Positions 1-11,139 of a DNA stretch of 64,000 nt are shown here, piece by piece (positions within the stretch are counted from its first letter, which is position 1; each line of letters begins with the position of its first letter). The DNA lies in contig CM031866.1 of NCBI GenBank assembly GCA_018697195.1, positions 10,802,697-10,866,696 of the forward strand, in the 5' to 3' direction. The notes under the pieces are model-generated. The model was given only the letters and a program-made list of their open reading frames with translations, did no database searches and was not told the DNA's origin. Position numbers and translations under genes: made by a program. This DNA is from Certhia americana. Lineage: Eukaryota > Chordata > Aves > Passeriformes > Certhiidae.

Positions 1-1204
1 AAAAGAAAGTAACTGACAAGTGTGATAACAAGATGTGAAAGCATTCCAGCCTTCCCTGAGACTCTAAATCAGTGTCCTGGCAATGGAGAGCAGTATGTGG
101 GGATGTTTCTCCAAAGGAGGCTTGTTCAATAGCTAAATGCAATACACTGTTCTCCTTCAAACTTTTGTCTGCTGAATGAAGTTTTAAAGCTACTGAAGTA
201 ATTTCTGAGTTTAAAGAAATGATGCAATTCTATACTCCTATACTGGTCCTGAAAGGTTACTTTCTGCTTGCCCTCAAAATCAGAGTATGTGAAGTGAACC
301 AAGATGGTAGATGAAGTTTTGCATTGAACAAATTTGAAAAAGCAAAGCACACATCTGCAGGCATAATGGCTCTCCAGTTCTCTGGTAAGAGAAGCAGTAC
401 CAGTCCCCTGCAGTCATACCTTTTGCTGTGAGAAGGACCACCTCAGCATCCCCCACTGAGGGCATTTCTGCAGGGAATAAACAGGCAGACAGCCAGCCCA
501 AGAGACTGACTGTGAACAAGCTGAGGAAGCTTGTCCCAAGGGCATGGAAAACACTACTGAAGTCCACTCTTGTTCTGAGTCTTTCTGTACTCTCCATAGA
601 TAGCTATCTTTGTGAGGGGCTATCTACTGTGGCACAGAGGTCAGAAAGTTATAATTTTTCTAAGAGTAAGTATGTGGGAGCTCCTGGCTGTGGAAGTTCT
701 GAAGAAAATATGAAGTCTGCATTAATGGATTCACAAAGGGGGAGACTGCATAGGGAAAAGAGATAGGAAAGCTTAACTGACACTGCATCATGGAGTATAT
801 TTACATAATGAGGCAATCTGGGACAGAATAATACAATCATAACTTGCTGCACACAATCAGCTTCCTCACAAGCCTTTGCTTAGCACGCCACCAAAAACTG
901 GTTTTGCTTAAATAGTTGCCTACTTACAAAGCAGGACATCCTGGAGAATCCTGGCCTTCTGGCTTTTATGAAATGTATTTGTACTCTCTAAACAATCTGT
1001 TGTGAGGCAGCCTTTCTAACTGCCATAGCAAGGCACCTGCAAATGCTGTGGTCTGAATGTATCTGGTGCATGAGAATAGCAGGCACTTGCTGTTGACAAA
1101 TAAAAGCCACAGATGCTGTCTGAGACCCCACAAAGAGGGGTCAGCTTAGACTACAATGCCTTCAGGCTGAGATTAAGATGCTTAACACCAAAAGCGGCAT
1201 TTAC
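1..1204 (-). other. LYSMD2: LYSMD2 intron 2 (left part)
   Basis: Non-coding sequence between LYSMD2 exon 2 and the window edge. I looked for the expected short terminal exon (an acidic stretch ending in a SLYxS-like tail) on the minus strand and did not find it. The ORFs here, including one of 112 codons on the plus strand, show no recognisable family. Confidence 0.6.
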
Positions 1205-1542
1205 CTGACATTGTCATCTTTTAGTTTTCTGGCTGCTTGTTTGGATAACTTAATCTGCAAGTCCAATCTCTGTAAGAAATCTTTGGCAGATAATTCTTCT
1301 GGTGCAGTGGGCTGATTGTCAGGCTCTTGAGGACTGGGAGAAGAACTACTTTCTTCCTGAACTGCCACTAGTCCTTCATCACAAGAAGGAGAGCTGTCAA
1401 CAGTTTCATTCTCAGGAGACTCCAGTGAATTAAGTCCATTGAACAGTAATGGTTTCTCTGATATAACTGGAATATTCAGGGTTTTTCTCAGAAATATACA
1501 GTCATTAGTGAACAGTTTATTTGCCCTCTTTATTTGTTCCAT
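1205..1542 (-). CDS. LYSMD2: LYSMD2 coding exon 2
   Basis: The exon starts after a pyrimidine-rich acceptor (TTTTTCAG) with MEQIKRANKLF, completing the LysM domain, and ends after KDDNV plus AG at a GTAAAT donor. Its 338 bases leave phase 2, so the next exon must supply the last base of an Arg codon. It encodes the acidic Ser-rich linker and the DFLQRLDLQIKLS helix typical of LYSMD1/2. Confidence 0.92.
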
Positions 1543-4500
1543 CTGAAAAAGATAGAAAAAATGTAAGTTATTAGGTTTTGGCAAAATACAAAGCACTAAC
1601 TTTCTGAAGTAGTACACAACCTTTAATTAAAATAAATCTATACTTTCTTTGCAGCAGCAATTATTTCAGGAAAGAATTTGTTTGCATTCAAAGTGATTTC
1701 AGAGTGCATGTTGTCTCAGCCTTGCTAACATCCTAGCTTTATGTGCACTTGACTCCACAATACTCCTTTTTCCAAAGTCTTGCACTACCTAAAGATGGTT
1801 CCTTGAACAGTCTTGCAGTCTCTATGCAGGCTCACAGGAACAGCCTGCCAAAGAACAAAAATTCTATCACAAAAGACTGTTAATTTGGATTTGTATTAGA
1901 ATAAGGCTCAGAACTGCCAGCAGCTCCTGTAGGAGAACTCTCTGGTAAAAATGATGCAGAATCCAAACAAGGGGGATAAAGCTACTGTGAGAATTCAACC
2001 TTTTGATGCAGATGACTAAAATGGTGAAATAATTAGATTCAATAATCCCATTTAAAAATTGCATAGCTAATATCCAGTGTCACAAGTAAGAGAAGATCAC
2101 TACTCTTCCAGCTCCTAAAACTTGGAAACCATTTTTAGAAAGGCACAAAGAGTACAAGGGTGCAAGTTCTCTCCCAAGCTGAGCACCACCTGAAGGGCAT
2201 AAAGGAAGTTTTACCTGACTCAGTCATGAGATTTCTAATGGCCCTAGTATAAATATCAATTGTTAAAAACTATAAGTTATCTGTCTTGATGGGTATTAAA
2301 AAAGTTTAAAATATTAGCTGGAGCTTTTCTGTAAAAATACAATACAGAAGCTGAAAACTGAGATCCTACTGCAGGGGAGTTGGAAGGAGATGCTTCAAAG
2401 CTGATAAATAATGCACTGCACTGCTATTCTCTCTCCTATTTCACTGTAACTCTACCTCTGGTTATTTCTTTCTAAAATACCAGTTCATAGCATTTGGAAG
2501 TCTGATCATCTGCACTGAGCAATAATGAAAAGCAAAGTACTTGGTTCTAAAAAGAACATCCCCCAGCCCTGAGCAGGTTACTTTGTATGTGCAATGGAAC
2601 TCCTACAACTCAGCGTGACTCTGTACATTCAGAGGCGTATGGAGAGCAGGATTTAACAAGTTTTCTTTCTTTGGTGCTAGAAAGACTGAAGTAATGCCTG
2701 TTAGCTACAAATCTATCATAGTGAAAGAGCAAAAGCTCCAACACATGCTTAATATTTTAACTGAAGCTGTAAACTGGTGCTGAACTAATTAATCCAAACT
2801 ACTTCTACTGACAATGTAGACATCCTTCCCCCCTCAAAAGGGATACAGCACTTGCACGGAACTCTAAATGTGAATTCCCAGTGTTCATTTACTCAAAACG
2901 ACAATACAACAAATGCAAGTTGTAAATAGACAGTATCCGGGGGAGGGGGGTGAAGGGCAGAGGATGAGGCCAAACAAAGCACACTGATCCCTCTCCCCCA
3001 GCATGGTATTTTTATCTATCTTGAACTCTCTATGCCAAGTCATGCAAAGGCAGGCACCGGACAGGATGTCTCTGGCTACAAAGCAACTCCTAGCGAGGAA
3101 AACCACAGGGGAAATTTCTAAAACCAGTAATACTGGAGGCAGTGGCAGCCAAAGATAATTCTGGTGTTTCCATTACAACTCTCACTTACAGCCAAGAATA
3201 CACGATGCAGGAAGCAAACAGAAGGACTCATCAGGGGAAATCAGTCTTTGTCATTGTGTGAACACACAGCAGTCTGCATTTTCCTAAAAGCAAACCTGTT
3301 TGCATACATTCCTACCCTGGGCTGAAACCCTTTAAAATATAAACACAATGGCTGATTTCACTGAACTTGTCATTGCTCTGAGGAGCATTTCACATCAGTT
3401 TAACCTAACTCATCTGCAGCCTATACTGATGCAGCTCTGACTTCCTAAGCAGAACACTTATTAAATCAAATAACCAATTAGATGTTGGGGAAAAGCCACA
3501 ACATATACATTTTACATCATCAGCACAGCAAAAACTTATCAAACTTGTATGATAAAATTTATGGTTCACAACTTAGAGCTGTTTGTACAGGTTTGATTCA
3601 CAACTTCACTTTAGCTGAAAGGGAGTTGTTAGTTGCTTAGCGATCCCCTTTTTAATAGAAAACTACTATTTTAGTGATTGGTTTGTATTTTTCACTTAAC
3701 TCAGTGAGCAAACACACTTCTGAAGAAGAATAACATGGCTAAAACATTTAGCCCAGAGACTTTATCCATTATGGAAAGTCCTGCAAAAAAACAAGCAAAA
3801 AATCTAACATCCAATGAGCTGCTCTGCCCTCTTACTGAACAAAAGTTTACTTTAATGTGGACCAGTGTCATTAACCCTGCTGCCAACAAGAATCAGTCAA
3901 AAGCGGTGTAAACTTTCAAAAGAGAAGAGAAACAGACTTTCAACCCTTTTCAGAACAAAAGCTGAATGCTGTTGAAGGCTTTAGTAGTTCTTCTAGACCA
4001 AGAGAAGGAAAAGAAGCGACTCCAGTCAGAAGCTAATAGTTTGAGACTACACTGTAGCTCTTCCAGAAAGAGCCCAACAGGAAGATGCTGTTTGCAACTG
4101 ATGTCAAAGTGGCATTGACTGCAACCAGTGCCAGGATCATCAGCTGCTCAAGCCCTGAGCAATTTCTGTGTTGGGACTACTGAAGCTGTGCATCAGAATA
4201 TGAGCCCCACATAAATGGGAATGAGGCAGGGTAGGTGAGTTCTGCTCCTAGACTTTATTGGACTCTGCATGTCCTAGGCTGGCATAAGCCTTTCAACATT
4301 TTTCATAGAAATGAACTTTCTTTCTCCCTAGAAAGTGAGCAGAAAAGCAGCAACGCTTTCAAATCAGCGGTATGTGTGCCTCACCTCTGGTACAACAGAA
4401 GAACATTTAGCCCTGAAGCTACTGGAAGAAATTCCTTCTCTTGTCACAGCCTGTATGTCAAGCTCAAAATTATGCTTTTTTTCAGGCTAAGTTTAATGAT

Positions 4501-5225
4501 ACTGATTTTGTTTTTTACCCTGAAGTGTAGTGGTGAGCAGCTGTGTGAGTACGGTTTTTTTGGTGGGAGCAGGTTCCCATGCCGGGAACCCGGAGCTGTC
4601 AGTCCCGGGCAGCGCCAGCTCCAGCCCATGCAGCACCAGCGCTGCGTGCTGACCCCTCCGAGCAGGTCATAAGTGCTGATATCAGCATTTTAAATACTGA
4701 AACTAAAACTAACACCGGACCCACACCGCTTCCTACCCACTGTGTGTAGGAAATGCCCTATGGGACAACTTCTTGCTGTGATCTGGCGGCTCTGGGCCCA
4801 ACAGCAATCCCCGGGGCTATAGCCGCCAGGCTATGGAGAGTGCCTGCCCCATCCCTGGAGATGTTCAAGGCCAGGCTGGATGGAGCTCTGAGCAAGCTGG
4901 TCTAGCGGAAGGGGTCCCTGCCCACGGCAGGGGGTTGGAACTGGATGATCTTTAACATCTCTTCCAACCCAGGCCACTCTCCGGCTCTAAGCGCCGCTCC
5001 CGGCCCCGCCGGCGGTGCTCCCCTTACCGTGACGCCGTACTTGAGGGCGATGCCCTGCAGCGTGTCCCCGGCGCTCAGCCGGTGCTCCACGTAGCGCTCG
5101 GCCAGCGGCGCGGCCACGCTTGCCGTGCTGCCGTACGAGCGGGCCTTGGTGCGGGCGAGCCGCTGCGACAGCTCGGCCTCCGACTCGGGCCCGCCCGGCG
5201 GCTCCTGCCGCAGCGCCTCCGCCAT
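1205..5225 (-). CDS. LYSMD2: LYSMD2, LysM domain-containing protein 2 (partial; last exon outside window)
   Basis: Two exons join in frame: 5225-5028 (residues 1-66) and 1542-1205 (residues 67-178 plus two bases of the next codon). The protein has a short polar N-terminus with the family motif RTKARSYGSTASV, one LysM domain from about residue 45 to 91 (SAGDTLQGIALKYGVT, then MEQIKRANKLF and LNIPV), a Ser/Glu/Pro-rich linker, and a conserved helix AKDFLQRLDLQIKLSKQAA. LysM domains bind N-acetylglucosamine polymers in many proteins; the function of vertebrate LYSMD2 is poorly known. There is no signal peptide or membrane segment, so it is probably intracellular. About 215 residues are usual in the family, so only a short C-terminal exon is missing, beyond the left edge. 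Identification rests on close similarity to the mammalian protein as I remember it. Confidence 0.93.
1543..5027 (-). other. LYSMD2: LYSMD2 intron 1
   Basis: About 3.5 kb between the two LYSMD2 exons, bounded by GTAAGG and TTTTTCAG on the minus strand. It is AT-rich apart from its 5' end, where a CR1 3' fragment lies next to the first exon. No other gene is seen. The stretch from about 4364 onward recurs at 8553 and beyond. Confidence 0.75.
4833..4985 (+). mobile_element. CR1 LINE 3' end fragment
   Basis: The text CCCATCCCTGGAGATGTTCA, then AGGCCAGGCTGGATGGAGCT, a GGTCTAG site, CCCTGCCCACGGCAGGGGGT and TTGGAACTGGATGATCTTTA is the familiar 3' end of avian CR1 retrotransposons. The terminal 8-bp repeats are lost. 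It lies in LYSMD2 intron 1, next to the promoter. Confidence 0.9.
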
Positions 5226-5460
5226 GCTCCCGCCCGCTCAGCGCCCGCCGCCCCGCGCCGCCGCCCCGGGCATCGCCCCGGCACCGGCACCGGCCCCGCG
5301 CCGCCCCACCGGCACGCCGGACACGAGGGCCCGGCCCCCGGCCGGAAAGCCCGCGGTTCGGCCTGGCAGCCCCGCCCGGCGAGGGCAGGCCGCATGCGCG
5401 GGGAATGCCCGACCCCGCTGCAGCTCGGCCGGGGCCTGAGGGCGAACCGGCCTGACGGCG
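4985..5460 (-). promoter_or_regulatory. LYSMD2: LYSMD2 CpG-island promoter
   Basis: Very GC-rich with dense CpG, covering LYSMD2 exon 1 and about 230 bases upstream. No TATA box is evident, as expected for a CpG-island promoter. It grades directly into the 16-bp minisatellite. Transcription start not determinable from sequence alone. Confidence 0.65.
5028..5225 (-). CDS. LYSMD2: LYSMD2 coding exon 1
   Basis: The ATG at 5225-5223 opens 66 codons ending ...LKYGVT, followed directly by a GTAAGG donor (plus-strand ccttac). The exon holds the N-terminal half of the LysM domain. The start lies in a CpG island and is the only Met before the conserved SYGSTASV motif. A damaged second copy of the same exon lies at 9332-9571. 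Confidence 0.92.
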
Positions 5461-6070
5461 GAACCGGGTCTGGGGGAAGTGAGCGGGCCTGAGGAGGGAA
5501 ACCGGGCCTGGGGGAAGAAGAGCCGGGCCTGAGGGGAACCGGGACTGAGCGGGCTGAGGGGAAACCGGGTCTGAGGGGAACGGGGTCCTGAGGGGAACCG
5601 CGGTCTGAGGTGAAACCTGGGTGTCTGAGGGGAACCGGGCCTGGTGGGGAACCGGAGGCCTGAGGGGAAAACCGCGCCTGAGGGGAACCGGGCACTGAGG
5701 GGATACCCGGGACTGAGCGGATCAACCCGGGTATGGGGGGAACCGGGCATGAGGCGACACACCGGGCCATGAGGGGAACCGGGCACTGAGGGGAACCGGG
5801 CCTGAGGGGAACGGGCCCGAGGGGGGAACCGGGCCTGAGGGGAACCCGGGACCTGAGGTGGAACCGTGGCCTGAGGGGAACCGGGCCTCGAGGGAAACCG
5901 GGAATGAGGGGAACCGGGCCTGAGGGGAACCGGACACTCGAGGGGAACCGGACTGCCAGGGGAACCGGCGACTGAGGGGCAACCCGGGCTGAGGGAATAC
6001 CGGGCCTGAGGGGAACCACCGGGCCTGATCCGGGCCTGAGGGGAATCCCGGGCCCGAGGGGAAACCGGGG
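5440..6070 (+). repeat. GC-rich minisatellite, 16-bp unit (copy A)
   Basis: Dozens of degenerate tandem copies of GGGCCTGAGGGGAACC. Units vary by single substitutions and short indels, some of which are probably read errors. Runs of four G per unit on the plus strand give G-quadruplex potential. It lies a few hundred bases upstream of LYSMD2. The same array appears at 9815-10405. Confidence 0.92.
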
Positions 6071-6365
6071 CGAGGGGATGTCCGCAGCCAACAACCCGCT
6101 CTGGGGTATTATTAAATATGTAGTCACTACCCAGATTGCTCTGTAAGCGCGCTGATCAGGTAGCCGGCGCTGACGCGCCCCTGGGCCGCGGAGGGGCTCC
6201 AGGTCGCCAGATAGTAGTTCACCAGTAGTGCGGTCCGTCAGAGGGAGGGTAAAACAGGAGCCGACTGCTCGGGTACAGGGGCACAAATATGGAAAGCTGT
6301 GATTATTGCCAGATTTATTGAACAGGAAGAAGTGCGGATAAATTCGAGGAAAATAACTTGTGTCT
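6071..6365. other. GC-rich block between minisatellite and CR1 (copy A)
   Basis: Contains CCGCTCTGGGGTATTATTAA, a GCGCTGATC stretch and a GGTCCGTCAGAGGGAG stretch, all matched at about 10412-10686. It is not repetitive otherwise. Its position upstream of LYSMD2 suggests promoter-proximal DNA; no coding potential seen. Confidence 0.4.
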
Positions 6366-6640
6366 TAGAATCACATAGATAACTCCCTAATTTGGTTTGT
6401 TTGGTAAAGGGACCTTAAAAGCATCAGTCTAATTCCACCTCTCCTACCAGGCGAGCATCAACAGTATTACCTATTGCAACCGGGCCTCATACCCTCACTA
6501 GTATTTTTTTTTTTCTAATATCTACGTCAAACCTACCCTCTTACAATTTGAAACCCATTCCCCATGTCCTGTCATACATGTTCTTGGTGCCTAGTCTTGC
6601 CCAATTTACCTCTGTGAGTTCACCTCCAAGTGTGGGAGTT
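6366..6640 (-). mobile_element. CR1 LINE fragment, inverted (copy A)
   Basis: Starts with a degraded AGAATCACATAG (CR1 terminal repeat in reverse) followed by GGTTTG..AAGGGACCTTAAA, CCTCATACCCTCACTAGTA, AATATCTACGTCAAACCTAC and CCATTCCCCATGTCCTGTCA, all hallmarks of the reverse complement of the CR1 3' region. Indels are frequent. Confidence 0.88.
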
Positions 6641-6834
6641 ACCGTGTTTGTATTAACATATTAATTCGTAACTGACAGTGTTCTGAGAGGTAATTGCTTC
6701 TACCAGAAACACTGTCAGGGCTTGGAAAGCTGATCTATTATGTGTCGGGATGGAGCTTTCTAACAAAAACTGTATGTGACATAGATGCGTGCACATGTGT
6801 AACACTCCTGTACAGACACACTGCATACCAAAAC

Positions 6835-6950
6835 ACTACCCCTGGATTGTCCAGAGGCAGCCTGCCCTAGGTGCCACTGCTGGAGCAGGGATGTGGGGAC
6901 AAAATTACCCTTCTAAAGCATCACTTCAACCACCAAGCTGCGGATTCTGG
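6835..6950 (+). mobile_element. CR1 LINE 3' end fragment (copy A)
   Basis: GTCCAGAGGCAGCCTGCCCT, then GAGCAGGG..TGGGGACAAAAT and a degraded CCTTC-AAG-ATCACTTCAAC match the CR1 3' end pattern in the plus orientation. The cleaner version is at 11140-11260. Confidence 0.6.
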
Positions 6951-8452
6951 TGAAGTGTGTGCGTGTGTAACATCAGTTGGTGTAATTCATTATCTTTTTT
7001 CTGTGAAAATCAATAGAAAGATAGATCCATATCGTAAACCTAAGCAAAAAAAAGAATGCATGTAAACTCAGCATTCCTCAGCCAATATTGTATCACCAAA
7101 CAGTATGTGCTAAACCAAAAATAAAATGTAAATTAAAAAAAATAAAAAAAAAGCAAGTGTCGACTGACAGGTTATCTAGTTGTAGTCTTTACATATTGTC
7201 ATGGAGTCTCTTCCCAGAAACACTGTGGAAAAATGAAATCAACGCAGATCCTCACAAACATTCGCTTCGCTTCCCCCTCTGTTTAATCGGGCCATGAGTT
7301 TCCAGATGTAAGTTAGGAAAATTACAAAAGTTGCCCTGCAAGACCACACAATGTTGCTTTTTATAAGTGAGTGAGACATCAGCACTTGACGATTTTGTCA
7401 CCATCGTCGTCTCAGCAGAAGCAGGTAATGGACATATCATCTGAAGAGAGGGACTGTAGGCAATGCATAGGACAGACCACAGCAGGGCAAAGAGACTATT
7501 AAAATGACTGGCAGGACAATGGTTCAGTTTTAATTTTTTCTGTCAGTCTTACAATTTTTATTGGGAAGTATGGATGGCTCCCCAGGGATGTCCAATATTG
7601 CGTTTAACCAGCTATAGAAAGAGAGCACCAGATTGTGACATCCAAATGCTTCTCAAGTCCCGTGTGACACAACTTGATCTGCAGCAATACTGCATTACCA
7701 CGCACTTCAGGCCATGATCCAACATAGCAAAGAGCCTGAACTAGCAGAAGTGGTGGCACAAGCGAAGGAATTTATTACTAAAGTGCTACTGTGTGTCGTA
7801 CCGCCTTTTCTGTTGAGCCGATAGATCAGCTTCAGGCCCTCCTTAAGGCTGATTAATGGGAAGTTACAAACATTGTATGCCTGCCAAAAGCTGGAATCAC
7901 TCTGACCAGTTACTTCAGCCTAAAAAGGGCTTTAGTGTTAAAGGGGAGCTGCAATTGCAAGGATAAATGGAAATGTTGTTTAACATTAGTGATACAATCG
8001 AGCTGTAACTCATGCCCAAATGCATTAGTTGGACATATGTGGTTTGACAGGTACACTATAACTATTAGGACAGTAATTTATACCGCTCTGATGTAGCTTG
8101 TAAACTCTATTCGACTGAAGTGCTATGCAATACACTTTAAATCAGATGTCACAGAACCTCTGAGACACAGAAGAAAGCAAATCCCTATGCAAGTAGTACT
8201 AAAGAACCAACGCTTATTAATATTGAAAGCTTTATTTAGTAATAAAACCTTTACAAAGGTAGATGAGGTAGTTTTTTTTCTGGATTTTGGGTGGATTGTC
8301 CTTCTTTGTATCAGCAATTTGTGGAAAATGTTTGTTTCTATCTCAAAAGTTATATTACAAGCAAGAGGAAACCTGTATTGAATCTCGGGATGTGCCAAGC
8401 TACTTGATCTGATTATGCTGACTGGCCTTTTTTTTCATACATAGATGACAGC

Positions 8453-8552
8453 NNNNNNNNNNNNNNNNNNNNNNNNNNNNNNNNNNNNNNNNNNNNNNNN
8501 NNNNNNNNNNNNNNNNNNNNNNNNNNNNNNNNNNNNNNNNNNNNNNNNNNNN
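8453..8552. other. Assembly gap, 100 N
   Basis: Exactly one hundred N bases, the usual placeholder for a gap of unknown size. It separates the two copies of the LYSMD2 upstream region. If the copies are one locus, the true gap is negative (an overlap of about 4 kb). Confidence 0.99.
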
Positions 8553-9095
8553 AGCTACATTGCGTGCCTCACCCCTCTCGTACCACAACAAACGACTTTA
8601 GCCCCGAGCTACCTGCTGGGACAGAAAAAAAAAACTACACTTTCTTCTCTTGTCCACAGCCTCTACTGTCCACTCAAAATTATATGGCTGGTTTTGTTCA
8701 TGGCTAACGTCGTTAATGATACGGAGTTGTGTTTTTACCGCTGAAGTTGAGGGGGAGCAGCTGTGTTGTACTGCGCTCTCTCTTTGGTAGGGAGCCAGGT
8801 TCCCGATGTCCGGTGAACCACCCCTAGCTGCTGTCAGCGTCCCTTGGCAAGCGCCAGCTCCAGCCCATCATCACTATCGCGTGCGTGCTGACGTCACCCC
8901 TCACAGACCATCTCTCAACGTTCTGAACCTATCCACATTTTAAACTACCGCGACAACAACTACACACACCGGACCCCACCAACCCCGCCTCCTTCCCGCT
9001 ACCCACCTGTGTGTACAGAAATGCCCTATGGGAACAACTTCTTGCTGTTTGATCTGGCGGCTCCATGGGCCCACAGCATCCCGGCTATAGCCGCC

Positions 9096-9290
9096 AGCTA
9101 TGGAGAGTGCCTGCCCCCTCCCTTGAGAGTGTTCAAACAGCCAGGCTGGATGGAGCCTCTGAGCAAGCCCTGCGTCTCTACCAACGCGGAATCGCTCCCC
9201 CATCTGGCCCACCGCAGTGCGTTGTGAACTGGGATGATCTCTTAACCCATCGCAATCTCCAACCCCACGCCACTCTCCCGCCTCCTAACA
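9096..9290 (+). mobile_element. CR1 LINE 3' end fragment (copy B, noisy)
   Basis: Error-rich equivalent of 4833-4985: GCCAGGCTGGATGGAGCC, GAGCAAGC, then a degraded GGGATGATCTCTTAACC. It lies at the same distance from the LYSMD2 exon copy. Confidence 0.75.
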
Positions 9291-9331
9291 TCGCCGCGCC
9301 CCGGCCCCGCCGCCGGCTGCCTCCCCCTTAC

Positions 9332-9571
9332 CGTGCAGCCGCTACTTGAGGGCCGATGCCCTGCAGCGCTGTGCCAGCCGTCCCCGCCTCAGCCCGCGTG
9401 GCTTCCACTACGTGCGTTCTGTTGTGCCAGGGCGCGGCCACGCTTGCGCGTTTGCTTGCCGTACGAGGGCGTGCCGTGTTGTCGTGGCGAGCTCGCTTGC
9501 TGTTTACAGCGCGGCCGCCGACGTCGGGCCGGCCCTGGCTGCTCCTGCCGCACGCCTCCGGCTCGCGCCAT
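9332..9571 (-). pseudogene. LYSMD2: Damaged second copy of LYSMD2 exon 1 (assembly artefact)
   Basis: The ATG at 9571-9569 and the donor context (plus-strand ccttaccgtg) correspond to those of the intact exon at 5028-5225, but the interval is 240 bases instead of 198. Scattered insertions, many of which repeat neighbouring bases, destroy the reading frame. Since the rest of the flank is duplicated too and the damage concentrates near the N gap, this is more likely raw-read error in an unmerged contig tip than a true retained pseudogene. Confidence 0.8.
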
Positions 9572-9814
9572 GCTCCCGCCCGCTTGCAGCGCCCGCCCGC
9601 CCCGCGTCCGCCGGCGCCCGTCATCGCCCCGCACCGGCACCGTGGCCCCGGGCGCCGTGCGCCCCGGCAAACGTGCCGTAGCATCTGTGCCCCGTGCCCC
9701 GGCGAGAGTCCCCCTGTGTTGCGTGCTGGCCGCCGTCCGGCCCCCGGGCGAGGGGCAGGGGCCTGCATTTCGCGGTGGAATGTCCGCGGCCCGCTCAGCT
9801 CGTGGCCGTCCTGA

Positions 9815-10405
9815 GGGAACCGGCGTTTGGTAGGTGAACGTGGTCTTGTGGGTGAACCGGGCCTTGAGGGAAACCGGGCCTGGGGGGACACCGGGCCTTA
9901 TGGGGATACCGGGACTTGGGCCGGGCCTGAGGGGAACCTGGGTCTGACGGGGAACCGGGGGTCTGAGGGGAAACCGGGTCTGAGGGGACCGGGTCTGAGG
10001 GGAACGCGTTCTCATGTGTTTGGTAAACCGGGCCTGATGTAAACTCGGCCTGAGGGGAACCTGCCTGGAGGGAACTCGGGACTGGGGAACCGGGTCTGGG
10101 GGAAGCGGGCCTGAGGAAACCGGTCCTGGAGGGGAACACGTCCTGAGGGGAACCGGCCTGAGGGGAACCGGCCTGAGGTACCGGGTCCCTGAGGGACCGA
10201 CTGAGGGTACCGGGCCTGAGGGGAACCTGTCCTGAGGGAAACCGGGCCTGAGGGGAACCGGGCCTGATGGGGAAACCGGGACTGGGAGGGGCACCGTGGG
10301 ACTGTGAGGGGAACCGGACTGAGGGAACCGGGCCTGAGGGAAACTCGGGGCCTGAGGGGAACCGGCCTAGCCGTGGGCCTGAGGGGAACCGGGCCTGAGG
10401 GGAGC
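9815..10405 (+). repeat. GC-rich minisatellite, 16-bp unit (copy B)
   Basis: Same GGGCCTGAGGGGAACC array as at 5440-6070, of similar length. It supports colinearity of the two contig ends; a repeat of this kind is a plausible reason why the assembler failed to merge them. Confidence 0.92.
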
Positions 10406-10689
10406 CGGGGCGCGGGGCTGTCCGCAGCCCACAGCCCGCTCTGGGGTATTATTAAATATGTATTCACTACCCCAGATTGCTCTGTAAGCGCTGCTGAAGG
10501 AGCCGGCGCTGAGCGCCCCTGGCCGCGGAGGCTCCAGCGTTTGCCAGCTAGTAGTTCACCAGTAGTGTGGTCCGTCAGAGGGAGTGTAAAAAGGAGCGAC
10601 TTCGGGCACAAGGGCACAAATATGAAAGTGTGATTATGCCAGATTTATTGAAACAGTAAGACGTGGGAAAATTCGAGGAAAATAACTTG

Positions 10690-10965
10690 TGTCTTAGAAT
10701 CATAGAAACCCTAATTTGGTTTGGTTTGGAAGGGACCTTAAAGATCATCTAATTCCCACCTCTCTACCATGGGAGCATCCACAGTTTACCTATTGCAATG
10801 CCTCACTACCCTCACAGTATTTTTTTTTTTTTTTCCTAATATCTAGTCTAAACCTACCCTCTTACAATTTGAACCCATTCCCCATTGTCCTGTCACTACA
10901 TGCTCTTGGTGCATAGTCTTGCCCCATCTTACCTCTGTGAGTTCCCTCCAAGTGTTGGAGTACCG
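10690..10965 (-). mobile_element. CR1 LINE fragment, inverted (copy B, cleaner)
   Basis: AGAATCATAGAAACCCTAAT, GGTTTGGAAGGGACCTTAAA, GATCATCTAATTCCCACCTC, CACTACCCTCACAGTAT, CCTAATATCTAGTCTAAACC and CCATTGTCCTGTCACTACAT are clear reverse-complement CR1 3' landmarks. Confidence 0.93.
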
Positions 10966-11139
10966 TGTTTTATTAAAATTAATTGTAATGACAGTGTTCT
11001 GAGAGAGTACTTCTCACCAAGAAACCTGTCAGGGCTTGGAAAGCTGATCTATTACTGCTGGACTGGAGCTTTCTAACAAAAACTGTATGTGACATAGATG
11101 GTGCACATGTGTACATCCTGTACAGACACAATGCATACC

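Larger units (their letters stand above)
4364..8452 (+). repeat. False-duplication copy A (left contig end)
   Basis: The order of landmarks here is repeated at 8553-12588: a GTGCCTCACC...GGTACAACA stretch, a CR1 3' end, LYSMD2 exon 1, a 16-bp minisatellite, a GC-rich block, an inverted CR1, a third CR1, and an A-rich tail ending near the N gap. From 4364 to about 5440 the sequence is clean and the exon is open. From about 5440 to 8452 it carries many one- or two-base insertions relative to the other copy. This fits a contig tip extended by uncorrected long reads. Confidence 0.85.

Noticed and set aside
5075..6286. 403-codon minus-strand open frame, Pro/Arg/Gly-rich and collagen-like
   Set aside because: It is the translation of the 16-bp minisatellite, running on antisense-free through the CpG island out of frame with LYSMD2. 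A 16-base unit cycles through all three frames, giving a 16-residue periodic product. No conserved domain, and it depends on noisy bases.
9332..9571. A second, duplicated LYSMD2 gene
   Set aside because: The whole flank is duplicated, the copy is next to an N gap, and its damage is of the raw-read type. No second exon 2 exists right of the gap.
9389..10294. 301-codon minus-strand open frame and its overlapping neighbours
   Set aside because: Same minisatellite translation in the second contig end, plus out-of-frame reading of the damaged LYSMD2 exon.
10410..10450. RE1/NRSF-like half site (GGGGCTGTCCGCAGC)
   Set aside because: Only the GCTGTCCG half fits; the other half does not, and the first copy has a different base in the core.
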